Source: Proteiniphilum sp. (GTDB taxonomy: Bacteria > Bacteroidota > Bacteroidia > Bacteroidales > Dysgonomonadaceae). Taken from it: 14,122 nucleotides of DNA. Shown here piece after piece: positions 6,496-14,028 of this stretch (positions are counted from its first letter, which is position 1; each line of letters starts with the position of its first letter). Below the pieces are notes generated by a model. The model was not told where the DNA came from and did not search any database. It saw only the letters and a list, made by a program, of their open reading frames with translations. The DNA lies in NCBI GenBank assembly GCA_031284475.1, contig JAISZV010000283.1:1-14122 (forward strand), read 5' to 3'. The position numbers and the translations under genes were made by a program.

Positions 6496-8487
6496 TTACT
6501 CTATTTTGTCCAGTTTTATGGTAAATCCTCCTCCGGGCGCCAAGTGTATGGCCAATGACTCTCCTGATCGTACTTGCCGGGTTTCACGTACATAGTCTGT
6601 CCCTTTTCGATGCGCATTTGCGCCATCGCGGAAAAGCGTCATTTTGTAATTTCCCCGTGGAAGGAAAGAGAGGTCGATCTCCATATCACGTTTTTCCCTG
6701 TTCGTAATCCCTCCGATGTACCAATTGCCGGCTTTACGCCGTGCAACGGTAACGTATTTTGCCACTTCTCCGTTAAGCGCTAAAGATTCGTCCCAGACGG
6801 TGGGTATCTGCGAAATAAATTCGAGCGATTCCGGTTCTTTCATATAATTGGTAGGGCTGTCGCAAAGCATGTTTACCGGCGATTCGAGCACCACGTATAA
6901 CGCCAGTTGCCGGCAGCGGGTTCCCTGGCTCATCGGTTCGGAATTGACGGGCCGGTAATTTCCTTTAGAAGCGTTGTGCATGGCGCCCTGCGTGTAATCC
7001 ATCGGCCCTGCGGCCATCCGGATGAAAGGAATCGTAACGTCGTATGTTACCATATCGACTGATTCGGGAGACCATTTCAGTTGTTCCAGCCCGAATACCC
7101 CTTCAAAATTGAGCACGTTGGGGTAGGTTCGCTGTAGGCCGGAGGGTTTGTACATTCCGTGGAAGTCGAGAATCAGTTTATAGCGCACGGCCGTTTCGGA
7201 CGCCCTATAAATGAAATCCACCATCTGCTGGTCGTCCCGGTCCATGAAATCTACTTTGAATCCTTTGACGCCCATTTCCGAATAATGCCTGCATACGTTC
7301 TCCATATCGCGGTCGAATGCCCAGTACCCGGCCCAGAGGATGACGCCCACGTTACGTTCTTTTCCGTAATCGACCAGTTCCTGCAAATCGATTTCCGGTA
7401 TTACTTTCATAAGATCCGCTTCGAGATTCACGGCCCAACCCTCGTCGAGGATTACATATTCAATGCCGTGTTCCGACGCAAAATCGATATAGTATTTGTA
7501 AGTCCGGTTATTGATGCCCGCCTCAAAATCCACGCCGTAGATATTCCAGTCGTTCCACCATTCCCACGCTACTTTCCCCGGTTTTATCCATGAAGTGTCC
7601 TCTACTCGCGACGGAGAGGCCAGCTTGTAGGTCATATAAGATACGGCCAGTTGCTTGTCTTCGGTGGAAACAATGACTGCCCTCCAGGGAAATTCTCTCT
7701 CTCCTTTTACGGTTGCAATATAATTTTCGCGTTCCGACACACGTTGCTGAAGTTTGTTATGCCCGCCCTGTTCCGTTTTGGCGGGATAACCGGCGAAAAC
7801 GCCCTGAAGCGCGGCTTCGCGGGCGGAGTTTTTCTTCAGATACATTCCCGGATAGGACTCCAGATCGGCTTCCGTGATACATATCTTTTTCCCGTTATCC
7901 CCTTCGAGAAGGATGGGAAGAAACATAAGCTTTTCAGCGTCTATTTCGGAAACGGCGGTATGGGTATAAGTGTTCTCGAAAGAGCCTTGGAACGGATCCC
8001 CGGCACCCTCCCGCACATAAGGAATGAACGCGTTGAAACCGGAGGGGAAACAAAACGTTGCTTCTTCCGATTTTACCCGGAACGGCGTTTTCTTGCGGCT
8101 TACGAAACGATATGCCATTCCGTCGTCATATACCCTAAAGATGAGTCCCCAGTCACCCTTGAATTGGAGGAGAAGTTCATTATATTCTTCTTCGATGGCG
8201 GCTGATTTACTGAAAGGCGACGCGATGCTGCCATTCTTTTTATGTGTCTTGCTGCTTTGTATTCCGGCTTTTTTACCCCATACTTCTCCCGATTCCAGCG
8301 TCATAGAAACGGGAGAAGCGTCTATCAGGAGATCGCCCTCATGCGACAGGGTATAGGTAATCTGTTCGCCAACTGCGACGTTCAGTTGTAATTTGTTGCC
8401 GGGAGCGTGTACCGTAAACTGTTTTTGCGCGTAACTATAGCCGGAAATAAAGCAAAACAGGGCTACTGCTGTAAAGATCTTTTTCAT
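6496..8487 (-). CDS. Secreted GH97 glycosidase, retaining (alpha-galactosidase-like)
   Basis: Glycoside hydrolase of family 97, the family of SusB. The 663 residues start with a signal peptide (cleavage likely after SYA20), so the enzyme acts in the periplasm or outside. They contain the GH97 N-terminal beta-sandwich (about 25-290), the catalytic (beta/alpha)8 barrel (about 300-565) and a short C-terminal beta domain (about 570-660). Barrel landmarks are WEWWNDWNIYGVD, VILDEGWA, GFKVDFMDRDDQ, DFHGMYKPSGLQRTYPN and GLEQLKW. GH97 has inverting alpha-glucosidases, which lack an acid at the nucleophile site, and retaining alpha-galactosidases, which have Asp there. This protein has Asp413 in KVDFMD and Glu468 in GLEQ, matching the nucleophile and acid/base spacing I recall for the Bacteroides retaining enzyme BT1871. 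Retaining alpha-galactosidase is therefore the best guess; substrate range is unproven. It is the first gene of a unit with the sigma factor. Confidence 0.93.
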   Translation of the reverse strand: MKKIFTAVALFCFISGYSYAQKQFTVHAPGNKLQLNVAVGEQITYTLSHEGDLLIDASPVSMTLESGEVWGKKAGIQSSKTHKKNGSIASPFSKSAAIEEEYNELLLQFKGDWGLIFRVYDDGMAYRFVSRKKTPFRVKSEEATFCFPSGFNAFIPYVREGAGDPFQGSFENTYTHTAVSEIDAEKLMFLPILLEGDNGKKICITEADLESYPGMYLKKNSAREAALQGVFAGYPAKTEQGGHNKLQQRVSERENYIATVKGEREFPWRAVIVSTEDKQLAVSYMTYKLASPSRVEDTSWIKPGKVAWEWWNDWNIYGVDFEAGINNRTYKYYIDFASEHGIEYVILDEGWAVNLEADLMKVIPEIDLQELVDYGKERNVGVILWAGYWAFDRDMENVCRHYSEMGVKGFKVDFMDRDDQQMVDFIYRASETAVRYKLILDFHGMYKPSGLQRTYPNVLNFEGVFGLEQLKWSPESVDMVTYDVTIPFIRMAAGPMDYTQGAMHNASKGNYRPVNSEPMSQGTRCRQLALYVVLESPVNMLCDSPTNYMKEPESLEFISQIPTVWDESLALNGEVAKYVTVARRKAGNWYIGGITNREKRDMEIDLSFLPRGNYKMTLFRDGANAHRKGTDYVRETRQVRSGESLAIHLAPGGGFTIKLDKIE

Positions 8488-8527
8488 TGTATATAATGTA
8501 TCTTGGTTTATTGACTCGATTTGAGCA

Positions 8528-8535
8528 CAAATATA
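8528..8535 (-). promoter_or_regulatory. -7 box of the GH97-sigma promoter
   Basis: On the minus strand the sequence reads TAtaTTTG, a full match to TAnnTTTG, 40 bases before the GH97 start codon. A TTTG lies upstream with a 17-base spacer, slightly short of the usual 19-21, so the -33 element is uncertain. The surrounding bases are very A+T-rich. Confidence 0.6.
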
Positions 8536-8715
8536 AATAATAAATTCATAAACAAACTACAAATACTGTTTTTATGATTAAGTATTTTTATCATGGAAGA
8601 GATAAAAAAGAAGCGATTTGCATTGTTGCAACTGCTTATATACAGGAACCGGCGCCGGTAGGGTATAACTATACGGGAGTGACCGGTTATAAGGATTACC
8701 GGAAGTTACTGAATA

Positions 8716-9297
8716 TCAATGCGCCGTTGGACGGTAAGTATTTTCTGTTGAAACCGTATCGAACGGATCACCTTCACAATACCGGATCACCTCCTCATTC
8801 ACAAACCGGAGAAAATCATTGTGCTGTTCTTTCGTAATCATGTTGGGGTAGCTTAGTATAAGCAACTCCTGCGGTTGCGCCTCAAGGCGGTAGGGTAGGT
8901 GCGTAAACCGGTAGGGCGTGAGCGTGTAGCCGGCCCGTTCATAAAACTGTAACCGGCGTACCGATAACTCGTTGCTGAGGGGATCGATCTCAAGGATGAT
9001 AGTGTGTTCGGAGTCGCGCAGATACCTCAGCATCTGCGATCCGAAACTTTGCCCCCTGAGCTTCGGATTTACGGCAAGATACTCCAGATAGCGATAGGAA
9101 TCCCATTCCCAGAAAAACATCAATCCTGTCAATTCCTGCCCATCCCATGCCGATAAGGGAAAAAATCGTTTGTCGGCGTAAGCGCGCAGATGATCTTCCT
9201 TTTTTCTTCTTTCCGCTAACGGGAAGCTCTCTTCATATAATTCCCAGACACTATCCCAACGCAGCGTATCGTTGGGGCCGATCCGTAAGTATTCCAT
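8716..9297 (-). CDS. GNAT-family N-acetyltransferase
   Basis: This is a predicted acetyl-CoA-dependent acetyltransferase with unknown acceptor. The 193 residues contain a standard GNAT fold. Beta strands near WDGQELTGLMFFWEW lead to motif A at about 72-92 (EYLAVNPKLRGQSFGSQML), whose RGQSFGS is the pyrophosphate-binding R/Q-x-x-G-x-G/A loop. Motif B is FYERAGY at 118-124. The region after about residue 165 (ending in NTYRPTAH) extends beyond the fold and looks poorly conserved. The ATG at 9297 is preceded by AGAGG at a suitable distance. A full -7 box lies 59 bases upstream. It is a single-gene unit on the minus strand between GH97 and the clpC pair. Confidence 0.88.
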   Translation of the reverse strand: MEYLRIGPNDTLRWDSVWELYEESFPLAERRKKEDHLRAYADKRFFPLSAWDGQELTGLMFFWEWDSYRYLEYLAVNPKLRGQSFGSQMLRYLRDSEHTIILEIDPLSNELSVRRLQFYERAGYTLTPYRFTHLPYRLEAQPQELLILSYPNMITKEQHNDFLRFVNEEVIRYCEGDPFDTVSTENTYRPTAH

Positions 9298-9355
9298 TGG
9301 TAAGCCTCTTTTAAAAAACCGGTAAATAGCCTGTTGGCCTTATTTTGTTGAACGG

Positions 9356-9363
9356 CAAAGTTA
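9356..9363 (-). promoter_or_regulatory. -7 box for the GNAT gene
   Basis: The minus strand reads TAacTTTG, a full consensus match, 59 bases before the GNAT start. A TTTG stands 22 bases upstream, one base beyond the usual spacing. Confidence 0.6.
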
Positions 9364-9556
9364 GCATGAAATCCTCAATTACACACAAACGGATAAAAAT
9401 GATTTGCAAAATTTTTAGGGGAAAAGTACATGAAAATCTTACGGTTTCCAAGCGCGCGCAGATGCAAAAAGTTTTTTACAGAGGAAAGATACCATAATCC
9501 TTTCAAGCCGTTTATGCTTCTATTGAAAAGTTACCGTCCAAACGCAGGGATATTTT

Positions 9557-9577
9557 AAAAAAGGCCTGTCTTTTTTT
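9557..9577 (-). terminator. Weak terminator-like hairpin after the clpC unit
   Basis: A run of A and G pairs with C and a T run (AAAAAAG against CTTTTTT, 6-base loop) and can be read in both directions. The stem is mostly A-T, so termination would be weak. It lies about 85 bases after the stop of the repeat-protein gene and is the only candidate there. Confidence 0.3.
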
Positions 9578-9586
9578 GATATGCCC

Positions 9587-9682
9587 GTTTCACATCAATA
9601 TACTGTGGTCTTAATTCAAGACCGGCCTCCTGCCGCCCATCATCTTTATGGGTGTTTCACATCAATATACAGTGATCTTAAT
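9587..9682. repeat. Direct repeat duplicating a gene's 3' end (two 29-base copies, 67 bases apart)
   Basis: Bases 9587-9615 and 9654-9682 are identical at 27 of 29 positions. The right copy contains the last codons and stop of the repeat-protein gene (IKITVY, stop, then TGTGAAAC on the minus strand). The left copy would read IKTTVY and stop. It is therefore a downstream duplicate of the gene end, not an independent element. Confidence 0.85.
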
Positions 9683-10204
9683 CCCCGGCGTGTGGCCTGA
9701 GGCCTCGGTAAGTTTTTCATTGAAGAAGCTATATTCAAAACGGGTATTGCCGATACGCGATATCTTTCCCGTCCGGAAATCATATTCTATCGGATAATTG
9801 CCGATCTTTTTAACTCTGTCGGCGTGCAAATCATATTCGATAGCGTACTCGCCGATTTTTTTCACCCGGCCGGTATGAAAGTCATATTCGATTTTGTAAC
9901 GTCCTATCTGTTTTAATTTTCCATCCATTTCATCATACAGCCTTTGTCCGTTTGTAAGGATAGAAAAATCTTCTAATTGTCCGTTGTTTAAGAAAATCAT
10001 GATTTCTTCCTCTATGAAGATACGGGCTTTTTTCCCGCTTTCTTCCGTTTCCTGCGGGTAGCGTTTGGAGATATGCAGATATTCCCATGTCCCGTCCCTG
10101 TGAAGGACGACCTTTCTGCCGTCTTCGGTTACGGCATATTGTTGCGCGTATGTTGATGGAATGTAAATGATTACTGATAAGACTAAAAGCAAAAATAGTC
10201 TCAT
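9662..10204 (-). CDS. Exported protein with four 17-residue repeats, function unknown
   Basis: The 180 residues begin with a signal peptide (cleavage likely after TYA20), so the protein is periplasmic or surface-located. A short motif follows (VTEDGRKVVLHRDGTWEY, 25-42), seen in many small exported bacterial proteins of unknown role. Residues 100-167 are four tandem 17-residue repeats of the pattern IGxYxIEYDFxTGRVKK, beginning at 100, 117, 134 and 151; the last is the most divergent. Such repeats probably form a beta-rich solenoid or hairpin stack. The start codon overlaps the clpC stop in an ATGA, and no other start is needed, so its translation is probably coupled to that of clpC. That is odd for an exported protein next to a cytosolic unfoldase. 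I do not recognise a named family. Confidence 0.85.
   Translation of the reverse strand: MRLFLLLVLSVIIYIPSTYAQQYAVTEDGRKVVLHRDGTWEYLHISKRYPQETEESGKKARIFIEEEIMIFLNNGQLEDFSILTNGQRLYDEMDGKLKQIGRYKIEYDFHTGRVKKIGEYAIEYDLHADRVKKIGNYPIEYDFRTGKISRIGNTRFEYSFFNEKLTEASGHTPGIKITVY
9711..9907 (-). repeat. 51-bp coding tandem repeats inside the exported protein gene
   Basis: The four 17-residue protein repeats correspond to 51-base DNA repeats. On the plus strand their shared core reads (A/G)TCATATTC(T/G)AT in three copies. Base conservation is lower than protein conservation, so the repeats are old or selected as protein. Confidence 0.7.
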
Positions 10205-12750
10205 AATTCAAATTTTTCTTCTACCCTTATCACAATCTTCTGATTCTCGCCGTCGAAATCAACCAGCACGGTTTCGCCTTCTTTCATACCGGTTCGGATG
10301 ATCATTTCCGCCATTTCGTCTTCGATATATTTCTGGATAGCCCGCTTTAGCGGACGGGCTCCGAACTGCACATCGTATCCCTTGTTGGCAATAAATTCCT
10401 TTACCGGCTCAGTAAGGGCAATCGTATATCCGAGGTCTCCGATACGTTTGTAAAGCCCCTTCAATTCCAGGTCGATGATCTTGTAAATAGACTCTTTACC
10501 CAACTGGTCGAACATCACGATGTCGTCCACCCTGTTCAGAAACTCCGGCGCAAATGCTTTATTCAGCGCTTTTTGGATGATGCTCCGCGAATATTCGGCG
10601 TCAGTCGCATCGTGATTGGTATTGAACCCGATACCCCGGCCGAAATCTTTCAATTGCCGCGTCCCGATATTGGAGGTCATGATCAGGATCGTATTCTTGA
10701 AATCGATCTTCCGTCCGAGGCTGTCGGTCACATGCCCTTCATCCATGATCTGGAGCAGGATATTGAATACGTCGGGATGCGCTTTTTCAATTTCGTCGAG
10801 CAAAACTACGGAGTAGGGCCTGCGACGCACTTTTTCGGTAAGTTGTCCGCCTTCTTCATAACCCACATATCCCGGAGGCGCGCCAACGAGGCGCGATACG
10901 TTGAATTTCTCCATGTATTCGCTCATATCTATACGGATGAGGTTTTCGGTTGAGTCGAACAGAAATTCCGCCAGTTTCTTGGCCAAATGCGTTTTTCCTA
11001 CTCCTGTGGGGCCGAGGAACATGAAGGAGCCGATGGGTTTGTTGGGATCTTTTAATCCTACCCTGTTTCGTTGGATGGCTTTGACTATTTTGTCTACCGC
11101 TTCGTCCTGACCTATCACCTTGCTTTTCAGTTCATCCCGCATTTCCAGCAGCCGCTGTCCTTCGGCCTGTGCAATGCGTTGTACCGGCACGCCTGAGATC
11201 ATTGCCACTACTTCGGCTATTTTTTCTTCATCCACGATCTCCGGCTTTTCCTTGATCTCCTTTTGCCAATGCTCTTCTTCCGCTTCGAGCGCCAGTAATA
11301 ACTGCCGTTGTTTGTCGCGGTAGCTCGCTGCCAACTCATATTTCTGCGCTTTCACCGCGTCGGTTTTCTGTTGTTCTACCTTTTTCAATTCGTCTTCCAG
11401 TTGCCGGATGGTCTTCGGAATTACAATATTGGAGATATGTACCCGGGCGCCGGCCTCATCGAGCGCGTCGATCGCCTTGTCGGGGAAAGTCCGGTCGGAA
11501 ACATAACGGTTTGTCAGTTTCACGCACGCTTGCAACGCTTCGTCGGTATACCGAACATTATGGTGCTCCTCATACCGCTCCTTTATATTACGCAGTATCT
11601 GTAGTGTCTCTTCCGGAGTGGTGGGGTCTACGATCACTTTCTGGAACCGGCGTTCCAGTGCGCCGTCTTTCTCTATATTCTTCCTGTATTCGTCCAGCGT
11701 GGTAGCTCCGATACACTGTATCTCTCCCCGTGCCAGCGCCGGTTTCAACATGTTGGCGGCGTCGAGCGATCCGGCGGCGCCCCCGGCGCCTACAATGGTG
11801 TGGATTTCGTCTATAAAGAGAATAATGTTCGGGTTTTTCGACAGTTCGTTCAATATTGCTTTGATACGTTCTTCAAACTGGCCGCGGTATTTGGTTCCGG
11901 CAACGATCGACGCCATATCGAGGGCGATCACCCGTTTATCAAACAGCGCGCGGGAGACTTTCTTCTGCGTGATGCGCAGGGCAAGCCCGTCTACTATGGC
12001 CGATTTACCCACGCCGGGATCGCCGATGAGTACCGGATTGTTTTTCTTGCGGCGGCTGAGTATCTGTGCAATGCGTTCAATCTCTTTTTCCCGTCCCACT
12101 ACCGGATCGAGGCGGTTATCCAATGCGGCGCGGGTGATATCCGTCCCGAAATTATCAAGCACGGGCGTATCCGACCCGCTATTTTTTGTCTGCGAAGAAG
12201 CGCCTTGCCCTCCTCCGGGATTGAACGGGGATTTTTCGTTTACCTCGTCATCATCGTCATCGGTGAAGTTAGGCCCTGCCGTAGGCGATTGTCCGTCTCC
12301 ATCTTCGGACCGGTTGTCAAGGATGCTTTTTATGTAGAGAAAAGCGCTTGAGTAATCGAGTTGAAACTGAGAGAGGATATCATTGATCAATGTGCTTTTT
12401 TCTTTCAGCAGCGCCAACAGTACATGTTCGGAGTCAGTTTCCCGGCTCTTTGTGAGGCGTGCTTCCAAAGCACTCATTTTTAATGCTTTTTCCGTATTTT
12501 TATTGATCACGAGTTCACTGGTTCCATCATAAGGCTCCTGGGTGGCGCGCACGTGCGAATCGATATAATCTTTCAGCACATGCAGGTCGATATCAAAATC
12601 CTGGAGCACCTGAACCGCCAATCCGTCGCCATCCCTAAGGATGCCGAGCATAAGATGTTCGGGCCCTATATAGTTATTTTGGAGTCTTCCCGCTTCTTCG
12701 CGGCTGTATGCCATGATGTCCCTGACTCGCTGAGAAAAGTTGCTGTTCAT
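10201..12750 (-). CDS. clpC: ATP-dependent Clp protease ATP-binding subunit ClpC
   Basis: ClpC is a Hsp100 unfoldase that threads proteins into the ClpP protease in the cytoplasm. The 849 residues show the double Clp N domain (about 1-145), an acidic Gly/Pro-rich linker (150-190), and AAA1 with Walker A GDPGVGKS (243-250) and Walker B ILFIDE (310-315). A UVR-type coiled middle domain (about 450-485, KAQKYELAASYRDKQ) follows, which separates ClpC from ClpA and ClpB. AAA2 then has Walker A GPTGVGKT (580-587), Walker B VVLLDE (648-653) and sensor MTSN. The IGF tripeptide at 707-709 is the ClpP-docking loop. The start at 12750 is preceded by AGGAAGGA. Upstream is a consensus -7 box; no CtsR or McsAB genes and no CIRCE-like repeat are seen. 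Its stop overlaps the next gene by 4 bases. Full length, no defects. Confidence 0.97.
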   Translation of the reverse strand: MNSNFSQRVRDIMAYSREEAGRLQNNYIGPEHLMLGILRDGDGLAVQVLQDFDIDLHVLKDYIDSHVRATQEPYDGTSELVINKNTEKALKMSALEARLTKSRETDSEHVLLALLKEKSTLINDILSQFQLDYSSAFLYIKSILDNRSEDGDGQSPTAGPNFTDDDDDEVNEKSPFNPGGGQGASSQTKNSGSDTPVLDNFGTDITRAALDNRLDPVVGREKEIERIAQILSRRKKNNPVLIGDPGVGKSAIVDGLALRITQKKVSRALFDKRVIALDMASIVAGTKYRGQFEERIKAILNELSKNPNIILFIDEIHTIVGAGGAAGSLDAANMLKPALARGEIQCIGATTLDEYRKNIEKDGALERRFQKVIVDPTTPEETLQILRNIKERYEEHHNVRYTDEALQACVKLTNRYVSDRTFPDKAIDALDEAGARVHISNIVIPKTIRQLEDELKKVEQQKTDAVKAQKYELAASYRDKQRQLLLALEAEEEHWQKEIKEKPEIVDEEKIAEVVAMISGVPVQRIAQAEGQRLLEMRDELKSKVIGQDEAVDKIVKAIQRNRVGLKDPNKPIGSFMFLGPTGVGKTHLAKKLAEFLFDSTENLIRIDMSEYMEKFNVSRLVGAPPGYVGYEEGGQLTEKVRRRPYSVVLLDEIEKAHPDVFNILLQIMDEGHVTDSLGRKIDFKNTILIMTSNIGTRQLKDFGRGIGFNTNHDATDAEYSRSIIQKALNKAFAPEFLNRVDDIVMFDQLGKESIYKIIDLELKGLYKRIGDLGYTIALTEPVKEFIANKGYDVQFGARPLKRAIQKYIEDEMAEMIIRTGMKEGETVLVDFDGENQKIVIRVEEKFEL

Positions 12751-12788
12751 TTAATCCTTCCTTCTTGCTGTTAGCTGAGTATCGGCTA

Positions 12789-12796
12789 CAAATATA
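12789..12796 (-). promoter_or_regulatory. -7 box of the clpC promoter
   Basis: The minus strand reads TAtaTTTG, a full consensus match, 39 bases before the clpC ATG. The -33 region is A/T-rich with no clear TTTG. It lies in the 164-base gap between clpC and the permease; the rest of that gap shows no clear terminator. Confidence 0.55.
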
Positions 12797-12914
12797 ATCT
12801 TTTATTTAAATCGAATAAAATTTTTTTGCAGTCATCTGAAAAAATAATCTCCCATTTGAGACCGTTGGAAGAGTAATAGCAAAAACAATGCCAAAGAAAA
12901 CGGCAATAAATTTT

Positions 12915-13943
12915 TCACTTGCTGCGGAGCGTTTTACGTGGAATTTTCACTTTCCTCGATTTGAGGCGTGTGGTAACACGCGGCTCTGTTTTTGATCCCG
13001 GCACATATTCGTGCCGGAACATATTGAAGAAGAGGATAAACAGGGAAAGTAACAGCGGGCCGAAGATAACGCCCCAGAATCCGAATATGGGAATCCCGAT
13101 AAGCACCCCGAAGACGGTGATCAACGGATGGATATCGGCCAGTTTTTTTTGCAGCAGAAAACGGGCTACATTATCCACTCCTCCGATAATAAGCGTGCCG
13201 TAAATAAGCAATGCGATACCGTTCACATAATCGCCGCCCAACAGCAGGCTGATCCCTAACGGAAGCCAAACAATCATAGTGCCTACGATGGGGAGGATAG
13301 TGGCAAAAGCGGTGAGAATAGCATATAGAACCGCATTGTCTATGCCGAAAAAGAGATACCCCAAATAAGCAAAAAAGCCCTGGATAATTGCAAGAAGCGG
13401 GATTCCCACCGCGTTTGCCTGAATGATCATGCGGGTTTCTTCCGCCAAAATCTGCTTATTTTCTTCCTTGAACGGTAGGGCTTCGTTGATGGCCGTTTCA
13501 AACTCATCGCTGTTGAAAAGCATGTAATACAATACAAAAAGGATCACAATTACGTTGATCGCGAACGAATAGACGCTGTTACCGAGCGCTTGCAGTATAT
13601 TGGAACCCGCCCTTGGCAGAGCGGCCAGGTTTTCGGGGGTAAATATGTTAAACCCCAGTTTTTTTTCTAACGTGTCTACAAACTCGTTGAACTGTTTCAG
13701 AATGGCTTCCGGATTGATCGAGATTCCTGAAACGGTATCAATTACCAGGAGAGTGAGCCCGGTGAGGGGGATAAGGATAAAGAAAAGCACTTCCAACACA
13801 ATGAGCAATGCGCTGAGCGACTTTTTGAATTTGAGCTTCTGTGTGAGGAATTTCAATTGCCCGTTCACAAGTATATATAGCGTGGCCGCACACAGGAAGC
13901 CGCTCATATAAGGGCGGGTATACTTGAAGATGATCAATCCCAA
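12915..13943 (-). CDS. AI-2E/PerM-family permease, body of a gene interrupted near its 5' end
   Basis: This is a multi-pass inner-membrane protein of the AI-2E transporter family (UPF0118). Substrates in the family are mostly unproven, with autoinducer-2 export and ion antiport among the proposals. The frame gives 342 residues from an internal TTG. Hydrophobic segments lie near 13-30, 43-70, 125-145, 180-205, 205-235, 240-265 and 280-315. Family landmarks include the SALLIVLEVLFFILIPL block, ILPIVGTMIVWLPLGISLLL, and HPLITVFGVLIGIPIFGFWGVIFGPLLLSL. The tail is Lys/Arg-rich. The natural start is almost surely the ATG at 14009, but a TAG at 13968-13970 separates those 13 codons from the rest. 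Translation of the body would have to restart at TTG 13943 or ATG 13907, both costing the first membrane segment or part of it. It is probably a recent pseudogene unless the TAG is read through. Confidence 0.85.
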   Translation of the reverse strand: MGLIIFKYTRPYMSGFLCAATLYILVNGQLKFLTQKLKFKKSLSALLIVLEVLFFILIPLTGLTLLVIDTVSGISINPEAILKQFNEFVDTLEKKLGFNIFTPENLAALPRAGSNILQALGNSVYSFAINVIVILFVLYYMLFNSDEFETAINEALPFKEENKQILAEETRMIIQANAVGIPLLAIIQGFFAYLGYLFFGIDNAVLYAILTAFATILPIVGTMIVWLPLGISLLLGGDYVNGIALLIYGTLIIGGVDNVARFLLQKKLADIHPLITVFGVLIGIPIFGFWGVIFGPLLLSLFILFFNMFRHEYVPGSKTEPRVTTRLKSRKVKIPRKTLRSK

Positions 13944-13967
13944 CAGGATGAGAAATCCGATCAGGAT

Positions 13968-14009
13968 CTATTTATACCGTATTTCTTTTTTTTCTTGCTC
14001 TGCCGACAT
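13968..14009 (-). pseudogene. Detached first 13 codons of the permease, ended by TAG
   Basis: From ATG 14009 the frame reads MSAEQEKKEIRYK and then TAG (13970-13968). The same frame continues without further stops as ILIGFLILLGLIIF into the permease body. The join looks like a normal family N terminus: a short charged head, an aromatic/basic RYK, then membrane segment 1. A consensus -7 box sits 20 bases upstream, so the original start is well placed. The full frame would be 364 codons with the stop at codon 14. Confidence 0.8.
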
Positions 14010-14028
14010 AGGAGATTCTATTAAAACG

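Larger units (their letters stand above)
9298..9661. other. 364-base intergenic region with remnants, no supported gene
   Basis: It holds the GNAT promoter (9356-9363), a weak A/T-rich hairpin (9557-9577), and a duplicated copy of the neighbouring gene's 3' end (9587-9615). Two small stems also lie here: GGTCTT/AAGACC at 9607-9623 and CCCAT/ATGGG near 9638-9652. On the plus strand a 32-codon open frame (9399-9497) is followed, in the same frame after a stop, by codons spelling IEKLPSKRRDI. That resembles the start of sigma region 4 and may be a decayed gene. I see no intact gene. Confidence 0.6.

Noticed and set aside
8574..8837. 87-codon plus-strand frame between GH97 and GNAT
   Set aside because: Its second half runs over the 3' part of the GNAT gene on the other strand. 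There is no good ribosome binding site or promoter, and I see no family. The first 50 or so codons look protein-like and could be a remnant, but this is too weak to call.
9399..9497. 32-codon plus-strand small open frame
   Set aside because: No promoter box, no ribosome binding site and no recognisable motif; it lies in a region that looks decayed.
10573..12351. Several plus-strand frames of 60-240 codons opposite clpC
   Set aside because: They are shadows of clpC, whose full-length sequence and motifs are unambiguous.
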